The notes: a model not told the origin generated them from the letters alone. Positions 48,789 through 58,993 are shown, counted from the first letter of the stretch. The stretch: 64,000 bases of DNA from Prochlorococcus sp. AG-355-I04 (GCA_003280915.1 QCDL01000003.1:1-64000); one strand, 5' to 3'. Program-made: numbers and translations.

Positions 48789-49517
48789 TTAGACGATAGC
48801 TGCCATAGCCATTCTTGCAATTTCTCTATTATCTAGACCTATTTCCATCAATGTATCCTGATAAGCAATCATAAATTCTTCCATTAATTCTTCTCTGTCC
48901 ATAGCTAAAACTGATGCGTCATCTGCTACTTCATCTAACATCTTTTTAATTAACGGAAGATTAACCTTATTAGCTTCCATTAATTCTTCTTTACAAGTAG
49001 ATAGATTCTCTTTAAGCCACTCTTGACCATAATTTAAATGAAGATATTCATCTTTGACCACTCCCTCTGTTATCTTTTTTGCAAAAGGATCCGCAACTCT
49101 TATGTAGACGTTATAAGCAGAAATTGCAAATGCTTCAATTAAGATAGCTTGTATTAAAAGACATGTTGTTAAATTTCCTTTTTCAAGAGCAACCTGAAAA
49201 TTACCATGTAATTTTGAAAAGAATTTTTTAGCAAATTCCATATCAGCTACTACACCTAAATTTCTTCCACATGCAGTAAAGCCTTTTTTATGCTTCATTT
49301 CCATTCTCGCCAATTTAGTTAACTCCTCTAACTCATTTGGAATTAAAGTTGCGATTGAAATATAATTATCATGAGCTTCTTGTTCTCCCTCTATAACAAT
49401 TGCATTTATTCTGCTGTATGCATCCTTATAAGAATCTGTAGTGAAGTCGGGCAAATCTAAAGAAACCGAATTATTCGATTCTTCAATAGTTTTTTTATTT
49501 GATTCTAGAGTTTGCAT
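48789..49517 (-). CDS. ado: Aldehyde-deformylating oxygenase (aldehyde decarbonylase)
   Basis: About 242 aa. Turns fatty aldehydes into alkanes (n minus 1) and formate with oxygen. Helical ferritin-like di-iron protein: ligands are Glu in EGEQEAHDNY, Glu and His in ELTKLARMEMKHKKGF, Glu in LIEAFAISAYN and Glu/His in KDEYLHLNYGQ. The frame extends to an ATG at 49544 (9 codons more); the ATG before QTLESNKKT is chosen because relatives begin there. It is upstream of aar in the same orientation. Confidence 0.96.
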   Translation of the reverse strand: MQTLESNKKTIEESNNSVSLDLPDFTTDSYKDAYSRINAIVIEGEQEAHDNYISIATLIPNELEELTKLARMEMKHKKGFTACGRNLGVVADMEFAKKFFSKLHGNFQVALEKGNLTTCLLIQAILIEAFAISAYNVYIRVADPFAKKITEGVVKDEYLHLNYGQEWLKENLSTCKEELMEANKVNLPLIKKMLDEVADDASVLAMDREELMEEFMIAYQDTLMEIGLDNREIARMAMAAIV

Positions 49518-49628
49518 GTCAGTAATCTTTAGCTCATTATGCATGAATATTACATGATTATAGAGAATTTATTTAAATTTCATGAAAATAGTTTCAATTG
49601 TTAAGTCACATTTATTACTTAAACTTAT

Positions 49629-50423
49629 TTAAGAATTGATTGGCCAATCTGATTGCATCAGATTCATAATCAATTTGAACCAATGATTAATCAATAATTC
49701 CTTTAAATTTTTCCCTAAAGACTCATTTGCTCCTCTACTATCTCCAATAACACCTGATTTACTGAAGTCGTCAGTAAGCCAAGCAGTAGGCGCATTGCCC
49801 TCTAGACTCCAACCTTCAGGGATCTTTACTTTATTTCCCTCAAATGGGCGTTCATTACCTACTAATTCTGGTTTCAAAGCCAGCATCAAACTTGTTTCAG
49901 CTAAAGAGGCATGAAGCCCATCCTCAATCTCAGTTTTTGTTAACAATTCACTCAATCCATTCACCCCACTCCACAAGAAACAAGGGAAAACTGCCATCCC
50001 TGGTGCGACACTTCTCAGTTCTCTTGCAGCTGTATTTAATAGTGAAATTTGACCTCCATGTCCATTAATTAATATCAATCTTTTAAAACCCATTTCAGAT
50101 AATTGACCTCCGACTTCCTTTATCAATGAGGTTATTAAATTTGAGGAAAGTGAAATTGTCCCGGCAAAGCCCTTATGTTCTGGAGAAAAACCAATATATT
50201 GGGTTGGAAGTTTTTTTAATGGAATATCGGCAGAGAATAATTTAAAAACTTCGCTAATAATTTCATCAACAAAAATACTGTCTGTAGCAAGAGGCAAATG
50301 TGGCCCATGTTGCTCAACAGCACCGAATGGCCAAATCACTGTTGATCTTTTGTTTTTTGCAACACACTCAATTTCTTGCCAATTTAAATATTCAAATTTA
50401 TTAGGTATTGGTTTAAAGTTCAT
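49629..50423 (-). CDS. Creatininase (creatinine amidohydrolase) family protein
   Basis: 264 aa. Metal-binding motifs are TVIWPFGAVEQHGPHLPLATDS (Glu and His) and INGHGGQISLLN; a later HASLAETSLMLALKPELVG provides the next ligand region. Family members include creatinine amidohydrolase and FAPy deformylase; in cyanobacteria the substrate is not known and creatinine is unlikely. It is divergent from the S1 protein gene across 66 nt. Confidence 0.87.
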   Translation of the reverse strand: MNFKPIPNKFEYLNWQEIECVAKNKRSTVIWPFGAVEQHGPHLPLATDSIFVDEIISEVFKLFSADIPLKKLPTQYIGFSPEHKGFAGTISLSSNLITSLIKEVGGQLSEMGFKRLILINGHGGQISLLNTAARELRSVAPGMAVFPCFLWSGVNGLSELLTKTEIEDGLHASLAETSLMLALKPELVGNERPFEGNKVKIPEGWSLEGNAPTAWLTDDFSKSGVIGDSRGANESLGKNLKELLINHWFKLIMNLMQSDWPINS

Positions 50424-50489
50424 TAATTTTAATTTTGAGTACTAACATTTAGAGTATGTTATTAATTAATTATTCTTATTTTACCTACG

Positions 50490-51695
50490 ATGGGAGTCAG
50501 TAATAAAAATGCCCAAGACAATATCCAACCAAAGGGCAATAAAAAACCTCTTCAGGTACTTCATATAAGTAAGAAAGATACTCAAAAAATAGATAACGAG
50601 CAACCCAATTTGCCAGAAGAAATTAAAAAAGAAGATCTCGTAATCAAACCGCAAATCATTAAAAATGATTCAGTAAAAAAAATTGAGGACAATAATGAAA
50701 ACACCAAGGATTTTGACATTTCTCAACAAAATTTAACTCAACAAGACTTGAATAGACCCCTAAATTTTGCTGAGCAAAACACAGATTTTCAATTAGAAAG
50801 AACAGTTGATGAATTTGATTTTGATGAAAGTGCTTTTTTGGAGGCTTTAAATGCAAATGAGCCAATTGGGGCAACAGGAGAAACAATTTCAGGCAAGGTT
50901 ATAGCAATAGAAAGTGATGGACTATATGTTGACATTGGCGGAAAAGCACCTGGTTATATGCCCAAAAAAGAATGTGGTTTGGGAGTCATCACTAACTTTA
51001 AAGAAAAGTTTTCTATAGGCCTTGAAATGGAAGTTTTGGTTATCAAAGAACAAAATGCTGATGGGATGGTAACAGTGAGCGCTCGGGCATTAATTCTCAG
51101 GCAAAGTTGGGAGAAAGTATCATGTTCTGCAAAAAATGGAGAATTAATTAACGTTTTAATTAATGGATTTAACAGAGGTGGGCTTACGTGTGATGTAGAT
51201 GGATTAAGAGGATTCATCCCAAGATCCCAACTTGAAGATGGTCAAGATTATCAATCTTTTGTTGGCAAAACCCTAAAAGTAGCGTTTCTTGAGGTGAATC
51301 CAGAATCCAGAAAATTAGTTCTCTCTGAAAAGAAAGCATCATTAGTCTCTAAACTTACAAGTTTAGAATTAGGTCAATTAATTGAAGGAGAAGTTTTAGC
51401 AGTAAAACCATATGGCTTCTTTATAGATTTAGGTGGAGCTAGTGGACTTCTTCATCAATCCTCATTAACAAATGGATCGATTCGTTCTTTAAGAGAAGTT
51501 TTTAGAGAAGGGGAAATGATAAAAGCTTTAATATCTGAAATAGACCTCGAAAAAGGTCGTATTGGTCTCAATACAGCACTCCTAGAAAACTCTGCGGGAG
51601 AGTTAATTATTGATAAGCAAAAAGTTATGCAAGAAGCCACAGAGAGAGCACTAAAAACTAAAGCACTCTTCGATAAAAAAGAACAAGATAAATGA
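50490..51695 (+). CDS. S1-domain RNA-binding protein, 401 aa
   Basis: The first ~125 residues are a charged, low-complexity, Asn/Gln/Lys/Asp-rich tail. Three S1 domains follow: GETISGKVIAIESDGLYVDIGGKAPGYMPKKEC (~130-200), GELINVLINGFNRGGLTCDVDGLRGFIPRSQL (~213-285) and GQLIEGEVLAVKPYGFFIDLGGASGLLHQSSL (~298-370). This is like cyanobacterial second-copy ribosomal protein S1 (Nbp1-like), which binds leader RNA. Its stop overlaps the Tab2 ATG (ATGA), so the two are coupled. Confidence 0.88.
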   Translation: MGVSNKNAQDNIQPKGNKKPLQVLHISKKDTQKIDNEQPNLPEEIKKEDLVIKPQIIKNDSVKKIEDNNENTKDFDISQQNLTQQDLNRPLNFAEQNTDFQLERTVDEFDFDESAFLEALNANEPIGATGETISGKVIAIESDGLYVDIGGKAPGYMPKKECGLGVITNFKEKFSIGLEMEVLVIKEQNADGMVTVSARALILRQSWEKVSCSAKNGELINVLINGFNRGGLTCDVDGLRGFIPRSQLEDGQDYQSFVGKTLKVAFLEVNPESRKLVLSEKKASLVSKLTSLELGQLIEGEVLAVKPYGFFIDLGGASGLLHQSSLTNGSIRSLREVFREGEMIKALISEIDLEKGRIGLNTALLENSAGELIIDKQKVMQEATERALKTKALFDKKEQDK

Positions 51696-52597
51696 ACATT
51701 AATAAAAAAATGGAGTCAAGTCTCAAATTAAAAATTTCAGATTGGGAATTAGACTTTTACTCAAGACCAATTATTGAATCAAATGGAAAAAAAAGGTGGG
51801 AATTGATTATTTGCTCTACAAGAAGTTATAAAACAGAAGATGTTTTTCTTTGGAATAAAAAGTGCCCTGCTAATGAAGTTAATTCAGTGTGGCTTACAAA
51901 GGCACTAAATGAAGCAATAAGTGAAGCAAAAAAACAAGGGTGGGAGAAACCTTCTACAGTTCGATTCTGGAGGTCGTCTATGAAATCGATCATTAAGAAA
52001 TCTTTAGAGGCCGTAGGTATTGAGGCTATTATAAGTAGGAGAACTTACAATTTATTAGATAGAATAGATTTTCTTGAAAAAGAGATTTATCCAAATGAAA
52101 AAGGTTATGTAAGAGGTGTATTAGCTCCTACTTTTACTTCTAAAATGGAAAACCCTCCTAAACCTCTACCAGAAGCAGTAAGGGGTGATGCTTTAACTAT
52201 ATCTGAAATATCAATTGGCGAATTAAAATCGGCAGAAAATTGGCCTATGGAATTTGGAGATATTTTCCCAATTCAGCAAGATTTAGATGAAAGTTACTTA
52301 GTTCCAGGATTAAGACTTTTTAGCAAAGATCGATCTTTGGCGCTTTCTGCATGGTTTAGTTGTTTAGAACCTATTAAATTAGTCATAAATAAGAACCAAC
52401 TCATACTTGAAGCTTCAGAAGACGATAAGTGGCTGGTAACTGATTTACCAGAAAAAGATGCAAACATTTTGAATACAAAGTTTTTAGAGAATAAAAAAAA
52501 TTCTTTTGGTTATCAATTTATTTCCATACAGTCAACGCCTTATATCGAAAAATTTGCAGGATTCTGGATCTTGAGAGATATTGAATTAATTTCATAA
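51692..52597 (+). CDS. Tab2/Atab2-family RNA-binding protein
   Basis: 301 aa. Homologue of Chlamydomonas Tab2 and Arabidopsis ATAB2, which activate translation of photosystem mRNAs (psaB and others). It begins with LKISDWELDFYSRPIIESNGKKRWELIICST, has WLTKALNEAI and VRFWRSSMKSIIKKSLEAVGIE, and ends with FAGFWILRDIELIS. It overlaps the S1 gene by 4 nt, fitting a role in translation of photosynthesis genes. Both internal ATGs, codon 1 and codon 7, are possible starts. Confidence 0.88.
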   Translation: MNINKKMESSLKLKISDWELDFYSRPIIESNGKKRWELIICSTRSYKTEDVFLWNKKCPANEVNSVWLTKALNEAISEAKKQGWEKPSTVRFWRSSMKSIIKKSLEAVGIEAIISRRTYNLLDRIDFLEKEIYPNEKGYVRGVLAPTFTSKMENPPKPLPEAVRGDALTISEISIGELKSAENWPMEFGDIFPIQQDLDESYLVPGLRLFSKDRSLALSAWFSCLEPIKLVINKNQLILEASEDDKWLVTDLPEKDANILNTKFLENKKNSFGYQFISIQSTPYIEKFAGFWILRDIELIS

Positions 52598-52619
52598 ATT
52601 CGGTTTAGGAGCAGGAACT

Positions 52620-53402
52620 ATTCCTTACAAAGAAATATATTTCTCAAAAGATGCAATTTATATTCAAAACAAAAAATTTGAATATTATTCATCACCTATT
52701 CTTAGTCACAATAATTTCAAACATGCATACTTCACGAAATCTTGCTCTGAGAAATTTCTTCAAATATTAGGGAATTACTTTAATGAAAATTCCATAAATT
52801 GTGTTTCCAATCAAATTCACAGTAATGTGATAGTGTTTGGATCTCATTTGCAAAAAGGAACTAATACTGATGCAGATGGTCTTTTTGGCAATAAATGCAA
52901 CCAAAACTTATGGGTTTACTCAGCTGATTGTATGCCAATATTTTTTGCAGATAAAAGGACGAGAAATGTAGCAACCTTGCATTGTGGAAGAAAAGGTTTA
53001 GAAAAAAAAATCATAAAAAATCTGGTAAAAATTTTCGATACTTTTGGGACATCTAGAGATGACTTACTTGTTGCAATAGGACCAGCGATTTCTAAGAAAC
53101 ATTATCTAGTTGATAAAATGACACTCAAAGAATTTTATAGAAAGGCCGAAAACAAAAACATTACTTTCAAATTGACTAAAACTAAAAAAGATCTTTGTTT
53201 TAGTGATTCAAATCACTTCAGAGAGCAAAACTTAATTCAACTTGATCTGAAAAGATCTGCCTACAGACAACTTTTAAATGAGAACATCCCTAATACAAAT
53301 ATAGACATCTCAAATTTATGCACTTACAAATTCAATAATGAATTTTATTCCTGGAGAAGGAGCAAAACAATCTCGAGACAATGGAATCTTATTTGCTCAT
53401 AA
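52620..53402 (+). CDS. YfiH/PgeF-type purine nucleoside phosphorylase (multicopper oxidase-like), ATT start
   Basis: The frame is open from 52590 but has no ATG, GTG, TTG or CTG until GTG at 52827. That GTG would give 191 aa and lose the catalytic His in NQIHSN. The ATT at 52620 has AGGAG 8 nt upstream and yields 260 aa, close to the family length of about 243. Catalytic residues His (NQIHSN), Cys (ADCMPIFF) and His (LHCGRKG) and the GPAISKKHY segment are present. Family members phosphorolyse or deaminate purine nucleosides. It follows tab2 by 22 nt. Confidence 0.8.
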   Translation: MPYKEIYFSKDAIYIQNKKFEYYSSPILSHNNFKHAYFTKSCSEKFLQILGNYFNENSINCVSNQIHSNVIVFGSHLQKGTNTDADGLFGNKCNQNLWVYSADCMPIFFADKRTRNVATLHCGRKGLEKKIIKNLVKIFDTFGTSRDDLLVAIGPAISKKHYLVDKMTLKEFYRKAENKNITFKLTKTKKDLCFSDSNHFREQNLIQLDLKRSAYRQLLNENIPNTNIDISNLCTYKFNNEFYSWRRSKTISRQWNLICS

Positions 53403-53408
53403 AGATAA

Positions 53409-53759
53409 TTAACTAGGACAAATTTCACTACTTAAGTTTTTAGCGACCAATAATTCCGTCATCTCCTTGGTACCTTTAATATTAAAAACTTTGGCTAACA
53501 AAACATTCTCTTTGAAACCAAAAGGCTTTATTTTCACTTTGCTTCCCCTTGGAAATTCACTCTTAAGTAGATTAGTTGCTTCAAGCTCATCACTTTCATT
53601 TACTTCTACACAAAATAATGCAATAGTTAAATTTCTATTTTGATCCCCCACCAGAATAGTATTTGAACTTTTAATTTGAAGAATTTCAGCCGAGTTAACT
53701 AATACAGGATTAAGAAAAATCAAGCAGATTATAATTAAAAATTTTGATAATTTTTTCAA
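53409..53759 (-). CDS. Small secreted protein, possibly degenerate SNase-like, 116 aa
   Basis: An N-terminal signal peptide (MKKLSKFLIIICLIFLNPVLVNSA, cleavage near 24) leads into a ~90-residue domain: EILQIKSSNTILVGDQNRNLTIALFCVEV, ATNLLKSEFPRGSKVKIKPFGFKENVLLAKVF, MTELLVAKNLSSEIC. This resembles the beta barrel order of staphylococcal nuclease folds but without the catalytic Arg, Asp and Glu. Its function is unknown and it is perhaps a binding domain. It starts with TTG. It is convergent with the YfiH-type gene; stops are 6 nt apart. Confidence 0.6.
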   Translation of the reverse strand: MKKLSKFLIIICLIFLNPVLVNSAEILQIKSSNTILVGDQNRNLTIALFCVEVNESDELEATNLLKSEFPRGSKVKIKPFGFKENVLLAKVFNIKGTKEMTELLVAKNLSSEICPS

Positions 53760-53828
53760 TTCAGAAATATCTAATTTTTTAAATTATCTTAAAGTTAATT
53801 TTTTAAAATAACGAATTTTAAAAAAAAA

Positions 53829-55592
53829 TTATTCTTCACAATTAACATATCCAACCATTTGAGCATTACTTTTACCAGGAGGAACCATTGGATAACAATT
53901 TTCACCTCTTCTGACAAGGATATTAATCAAGGCAGGGCCGTCATGATCAAGCGCATTTTTTAATTCATTCTGTAATTGTTTTCTATCAGAAATTAAGTAT
54001 CCTTTAACTCTAAAAGACTCAGCAAGTTTTACAAAATCAGGTTCACCACAACTCATGTCAGATGAGGAATATCTTTCATCATAGAAACTTTCCTGCCATT
54101 GTCTTACCATCCCTTGCCAGCGATTATTGATAATAATCAATTTCACATTTAGACCATATTGAGATAAGGTTCCTAATTCTTGAATATTCATTAGGACACT
54201 TGCATCTCCTGCAATACAAATTACATCTGCATTAGGGAGGGCTGCTTTTACTCCAATTGCCGCTGGTAATCCAAAACCCATAGTTCCTAAGCCTGCACTA
54301 CTAATCCATTTTCTAGGAGAATTCCTGAGATATTGAGCAGCCCACATCTGATGTTGTCCTACATCTGTAGTTATATAAGCTTCTGGTGACAGTTCCCTCA
54401 CTTTTAAAAGAACTTCCTGAGGATAAATTTCTCCTTCTTTAGGCGGGACATATAAGGGGTGTTTATTTTTCCAAAAATCAATTTTTTCTAACCAGTTTTT
54501 CGTCTGAAAAGTAAATTTGTTTTTTAGAGATTGTTCATTAATTTTCAGAACAGCTTTTGAAACATCAGCAACAATTGCAACATCTACACGTCTATTTTTA
54601 TTAACTTCTGCTGGGTCGATATCTATATGAATTACCTTTGCATTAGGTGCAAAAGTATCTAATTTTCCTGTCACCCTATCATCGAATCTAGCTCCAATAG
54701 CAATTAAAAGATCGCATTCCGTAACAGCAAAATTTGCATAAGCAGTTCCATGCATTCCTAACATCCCTACTGATAAATTGTCTTTTTCATCAAAAGCGCC
54801 CTTCCCCATTAAGGTTGTGGTAACTGGTATTTGAAAATTCTTTGCCAAAGTTTTTATTTCATCATGAGCTCCTGAAGATATTGCCCCGCCTCCTACGTAT
54901 AGAAGAGGTCTTTCAGAATCTTCTATTAATTTAATTGCTTTGTTGATATCGCAATCATTAATTTCTCCATTTCTTTTAAACCCTTTAGGAATAATCTCAC
55001 CAGGGAAAACTCTTTGGTAATTAAAGAACTCCTGACCTACATCTTTGGGTATATCAATTAAAACGGGGCCAGGTCTTCCAGATGAGGCTATAAAAAATGC
55101 TTCAGAAACTACTTTCGCGATATCTGAAGGATCCCTTATTACCCATGAATGTTTAACTATTGGAAGAGTTATGCCAAAAATATCAGTTTCTTGAAAAGCG
55201 TCTGTCCCTATAGCCGGTCTTGGGACTTGACCTGTAACTACAACTAGAGGGACTGAATCCATTTGCGCAGTGGCAATTCCAGTTACCAAATTTGTTGCAC
55301 CTGGGCCTGATGTCCCAAAACATACTCCCACTTCACCAGTAGATCTTGCATATCCATCAGCCGCATGTGAACCACCTTGTTCATGCCTAACCATATAGTG
55401 CTTTAACCAACCATCTTGTTCTGCCTTATGAACAGCGTCATATATTGGTAATATGGCTCCTCCGGGATATCCAAATATAACTTTTACTCCATGAATTTTT
55501 AAAGAATCCATTAGTGCATCTGCACCAGTTATCCAAACTGGATTTTCATGTTTTGAACTACCCTTTGAAAAGGATCTCGAAGTAAGGGTCAC
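53829..55592 (-). CDS. ilvB: Acetolactate synthase large subunit IlvB
   Basis: 587 aa. Makes acetolactate or acetohydroxybutyrate from pyruvate for Val, Leu and Ile. Three domains: the PYR domain with catalytic Glu in [17 protein letters not shown], a middle FAD-binding domain (~195-345), and the PP domain with the TPP motif [12 protein letters not shown]-x-NRWQGM near 465. The start is GTG. The small subunit (ilvN) is not in this window. It has its own 136-nt upstream gap after hemH. Confidence 0.96.
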   Translation of the reverse strand: MTLTSRSFSKGSSKHENPVWITGADALMDSLKIHGVKVIFGYPGGAILPIYDAVHKAEQDGWLKHYMVRHEQGGSHAADGYARSTGEVGVCFGTSGPGATNLVTGIATAQMDSVPLVVVTGQVPRPAIGTDAFQETDIFGITLPIVKHSWVIRDPSDIAKVVSEAFFIASSGRPGPVLIDIPKDVGQEFFNYQRVFPGEIIPKGFKRNGEINDCDINKAIKLIEDSERPLLYVGGGAISSGAHDEIKTLAKNFQIPVTTTLMGKGAFDEKDNLSVGMLGMHGTAYANFAVTECDLLIAIGARFDDRVTGKLDTFAPNAKVIHIDIDPAEVNKNRRVDVAIVADVSKAVLKINEQSLKNKFTFQTKNWLEKIDFWKNKHPLYVPPKEGEIYPQEVLLKVRELSPEAYITTDVGQHQMWAAQYLRNSPRKWISSAGLGTMGFGLPAAIGVKAALPNADVICIAGDASVLMNIQELGTLSQYGLNVKLIIINNRWQGMVRQWQESFYDERYSSSDMSCGEPDFVKLAESFRVKGYLISDRKQLQNELKNALDHDGPALINILVRRGENCYPMVPPGKSNAQMVGYVNCEE

Positions 55593-55728
55593 TAAAGAAA
55601 TTCAATATTTACTATAAATATTAAACTCAATTAAATACTTTTGCCTCATTTAGAAATGTAATGTCAGAAATATATTCAAAAATAATCTTTTAAAATTTAA
55701 AAATTTTCAAATAAATGTCAATTTTTCT

Positions 55729-56904
55729 TTATAAAATGCCTAATTTATGTAGAGGTCCAGAGCCTGAAATAAGTTCAATAAAAAGTACAAGAAAAATAAT
55801 CATTGCAACCCTTCCGTTCCAGACCTCTGAACTATTATTCCAACCCCATTGCCACTTCTCTTGAGGATAAAGTTTAACTTTTTCAGGCAACTGAGAAGCC
55901 TCCTCAATATTAACTAAAGGCCCTTCTAAGCAGGAAATTACAAGATCACTCAGACCTTCTATAAAAGTAGGATGAGTATTTAAAGCCTTAACTCTCCGAA
56001 AGTTTTTAATACCAGCCTTTTCAGCAATTTCTTTATATTCAATATCAATTTCTTGCAATGTTTCGATATGCTCTCCAACGAAACTTATAGGGACCACAAT
56101 CAGATCATTAACATTTGACCTTCCAAGATCTGCTAACACTTCTTCCGTATAAGGCTTCAACCATTCAACAGGACCAACTCTACTTTGATAAGAAAGTGTA
56201 TGAGGGTTACTATGACCTAAACATTTTTCCAGCTCATTGATAATTAATAAAGAACAATCTTCAATTTGTTGTTTGTAAGGGTCTCCAGCTTCCTCTACGT
56301 AACTCTTAGGCACTCCATGAGCAGTGAAAAAAATATGGGCTTTTGAAGGTGATTCACAAAGTGAAATCTGTTCAGAAATCAATTCGACCATAGACTTTAA
56401 ATAACCTGATTGACTGAACCAACTCCTTACACATCTCATTGGAACCTTCTTAAATTCATCATCAGAATCCCGCAATTTTTTTAATTCTCTAAAGCTCGAA
56501 CCACTAGTACTTATCGAAAAATGCGGATACAAGGGTATTACAACAACTTGATCTATGCCATCTGCTTTCATATCAGCAATTGCTGATTCGGTAAAAGGAT
56601 GCCAATACCTCATAGCGATGTAGGTAGTGGCATTAAACCCCTTGTCCCTTAATTTAGATTGTAATTCTCTTGCTTGTTGTTCAGTTATCCTTCTGATAGG
56701 TGAACCTCCACCTATGGAAAGGTAGGCCTGTTGTGAAGTAGTACTTCTAAGCGTGCTAATTAACCATGCTAGAGGCTTTTGAAAAACAGGAAAAGGTGTC
56801 CTGATAATTTCTGGATCAGAAAAAAGATTGTATAAGAATGGGCCGACATCATTAATGCGTTCAGGCCCTCCTAAATTCATTAGTAAGACGCCTATTTTAT
56901 CCAT
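55729..56904 (-). CDS. hemH: Ferrochelatase HemH with C-terminal Hlip-like helix
   Basis: 391 aa. Inserts Fe2+ into protoporphyrin IX. The core (~1-320) contains [58 protein letters not shown] with the metal-binding His, and [19 protein letters not shown] with the acidic residue. After a linker, the last ~40 residues form [29 protein letters not shown], a single light-harvesting-like chlorophyll-binding helix (E-x2-NGR). This cyanobacterial fusion ties heme synthesis to the thylakoid membrane. It is divergent from the recombinase gene. Confidence 0.95.
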   Translation of the reverse strand: MDKIGVLLMNLGGPERINDVGPFLYNLFSDPEIIRTPFPVFQKPLAWLISTLRSTTSQQAYLSIGGGSPIRRITEQQARELQSKLRDKGFNATTYIAMRYWHPFTESAIADMKADGIDQVVVIPLYPHFSISTSGSSFRELKKLRDSDDEFKKVPMRCVRSWFSQSGYLKSMVELISEQISLCESPSKAHIFFTAHGVPKSYVEEAGDPYKQQIEDCSLLIINELEKCLGHSNPHTLSYQSRVGPVEWLKPYTEEVLADLGRSNVNDLIVVPISFVGEHIETLQEIDIEYKEIAEKAGIKNFRRVKALNTHPTFIEGLSDLVISCLEGPLVNIEEASQLPEKVKLYPQEKWQWGWNNSSEVWNGRVAMIIFLVLFIELISGSGPLHKLGIL

Positions 56905-56969
56905 TTAAAATTTATGAAGATTGAAAATCAACATTAAAAACGTCATCATAAGGTCAATTATATAAGTAA

Positions 56970-58139
56970 ATGAACGTAATTCAGGAAATTAATAATGTCA
57001 ATGATAAATTTGCTACTCAAGGCAGCAAGCTTAAAATTGAGAAAAGAGGAGAGAAATTAAATTTACGTGGTTCTCTACCCTGCAAAGAAGATAACAATAA
57101 CTTTAAAGTTCAAAGAATATCTCTTGGCATAAAGGCTGATATTACTGGATTAGAGGAAGCCAAAAAAAAATTACAATTAATCAATTTGCAATTGGAATTA
57201 AATCAATTTGATTGGATTAATTGGATAGACAAACCTTATAAAAAGGAAATAAAAGATGGTTTTGAATTCCCAAAAAGATTAAATCAATTTGAGGAATTTT
57301 TTTTTAAAGAAAATAAAAGTGATTTTCGAACTAGCACTAGAAAAACTACTTGGAGAAGTTCTTACAAACCATATATGAAAAGAATCTTAAATATTTACAA
57401 TGACTATGAGAATGCAGCTTTAGAAAAAATATTTCAAAAAACACTTGAAAGTTATAAGGAAGGTACCAGAAGTAGAAAACAATGCGCTACTTCTTTAAGT
57501 GTTTTGGCTAAGTTTTTGGACATTAAACTACCAGAAGATTGGAAATTAAATTCTAGAGGATATGGTCTGAACAAAGCAGGATTTAGGGATCTACCTAAAG
57601 ACGAATTAATAGAGAACCTGTGGGAGAAGATACCAAACAAGTCTTGGAGATTTGTTTTTGGTCTGATGGCTACATATGGATTAAGGAATCATGAAGTATT
57701 TTTTTGTGATTTAAGTTCTCTTACTAATTTTGGGGACAAAATTATAAGAGTTTTGCCTACTACTAAAACTGGGGAACATCAAGTTTGGCCATTTCATCCT
57801 GAATGGGTGGAAAAGTTCGAATTATCAAAACTTGGCGAAAACCCAGAACTTTTACCAAACATTAATAGAGACCTTAAAGTTACAACCTTACAGAAAATTG
57901 GAAAAAAAATTACAGACCAGTTTAAGCGTTACTCTTTGCAAATAAAACCTTATGATCTAAGGCATGCTTGGGCAGTTAGAACAATTTTTTATGATTTACC
58001 TGATACTGTGGCTGCCAGAATGATGGGGCATTCGGTCAGTTTACATACTCAAACTTATCACCACTGGATTACTAAAAGAGATCAACAACAGGCAGTAAAT
58101 AATGCACTTTTAAAAGTGAAAAGAGTTAAAAATATTTAA
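56970..58139 (+). CDS. Orphan tyrosine recombinase/integrase-like protein, 389 aa
   Basis: The C-terminal catalytic domain (~205-385) has Arg239 (YGLRNHEVF), the box II pair Tyr328-x-x-Arg331 followed by His332 (KPYDLRHAWAV), His354 (MMGHS) and nucleophile Tyr363 (QTYHHW), nine residues after His354. The usual first box II His is Tyr. An N-terminal helical core-binding domain spans ~95-195. No phage genes, att repeats or insertion are seen nearby, and metabolic genes flank it. It may be a housekeeping recombinase, XerC-like in role, or a domesticated integrase. Confidence 0.82.
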   Translation: MNVIQEINNVNDKFATQGSKLKIEKRGEKLNLRGSLPCKEDNNNFKVQRISLGIKADITGLEEAKKKLQLINLQLELNQFDWINWIDKPYKKEIKDGFEFPKRLNQFEEFFFKENKSDFRTSTRKTTWRSSYKPYMKRILNIYNDYENAALEKIFQKTLESYKEGTRSRKQCATSLSVLAKFLDIKLPEDWKLNSRGYGLNKAGFRDLPKDELIENLWEKIPNKSWRFVFGLMATYGLRNHEVFFCDLSSLTNFGDKIIRVLPTTKTGEHQVWPFHPEWVEKFELSKLGENPELLPNINRDLKVTTLQKIGKKITDQFKRYSLQIKPYDLRHAWAVRTIFYDLPDTVAARMMGHSVSLHTQTYHHWITKRDQQQAVNNALLKVKRVKNI

Positions 58140-58173
58140 AGATTTATAATAATTAAATAAATTCAAGGGTCAT

Positions 58174-58866
58174 ATGAAAGAAAAACCTTCATTTTCCGAG
58201 AAAATATTTAACCTCGATAATCAAGCAAATAAACTTGGAATAGGAGGTAAATTATCACCAGATAGCGATGAGAGCTCATATAAAAAAAGAATGCAGCAAA
58301 GAAAAGATATTCAAGCCGAAAGACTACAAATTAGAAAAACAAAAAAAGGATTATTGATTGTTTTTACAGGAAATGGCAAGGGCAAGACAACTGCATCTTT
58401 AGGTATGGCTTTAAGGACTATAGGGCATGGTTATAAAGTGGCGATAATTCAATTTATCAAGGGAGGCTGGACTACTGGAGAAGAAAAAGCACTAAAAAAC
58501 TTTTCTTCAAACCTATCTTGGCATTCATTAGGAGAAGGATTTACTTGGGAAACTCAAGACAGAATAAGAGATGAAAAATTAGTTCAAGAGGCGTGGCAAT
58601 TAGCCAAAAAATACATCCAAAACGAATCTTATAAACTTATCATTCTTGATGAAATTAATATTGCCACAAAACTTGGTTATCTTGCACCCGAAGAAATAAT
58701 CACTTTTTTAAAAAGCTTAAGTAATAGAAAAAATCATATTGTTTTAACTGGAAGGGGAGCATCTGATTCAATTATCAATTACGCTGATCTAGTTACAGAA
58801 ATGAAACTAATAAGACATCCATTTAAAGAACAAGGAATAAAAGCACAAAAATGTGTTGAATTTTAG
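58174..58866 (+). CDS. cobO: Cob(I)yrinic acid a,c-diamide adenosyltransferase (CobO/BtuR type)
   Basis: 230 aa. Adds the adenosyl group to corrinoid in vitamin B12 synthesis. The P-loop-like TGNGKGKTTASLGMALRTIG is near residue 66, and LIILDEINIATKLGYL follows. The C-terminal VTEMKLIRHPFKEQGIKAQKCVEF matches the family. The N-terminal ~60 residues are a basic, charged extension of unclear role. It starts 34 nt after the recombinase, on the same strand. Confidence 0.93.
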   Translation: MKEKPSFSEKIFNLDNQANKLGIGGKLSPDSDESSYKKRMQQRKDIQAERLQIRKTKKGLLIVFTGNGKGKTTASLGMALRTIGHGYKVAIIQFIKGGWTTGEEKALKNFSSNLSWHSLGEGFTWETQDRIRDEKLVQEAWQLAKKYIQNESYKLIILDEINIATKLGYLAPEEIITFLKSLSNRKNHIVLTGRGASDSIINYADLVTEMKLIRHPFKEQGIKAQKCVEF

Positions 58867-58993
58867 TTAAAGCTAATTATTATTTAAAATTTATTTAGGC
58901 AGGTTTAGAAATGTTTAAAGACGCAAGCAATATCTGAACAAAAAATTAAATTGGTGCATTTACTTGCTAAGGTCTTAAAAGTACAATTATTGA

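Noticed and set aside
56970-58139. Prophage or genomic island around the integrase-like gene
   Set aside because: Flanks are hemH and cobO, base composition is even, and no phage structural genes, att repeats or broken tRNA are present.
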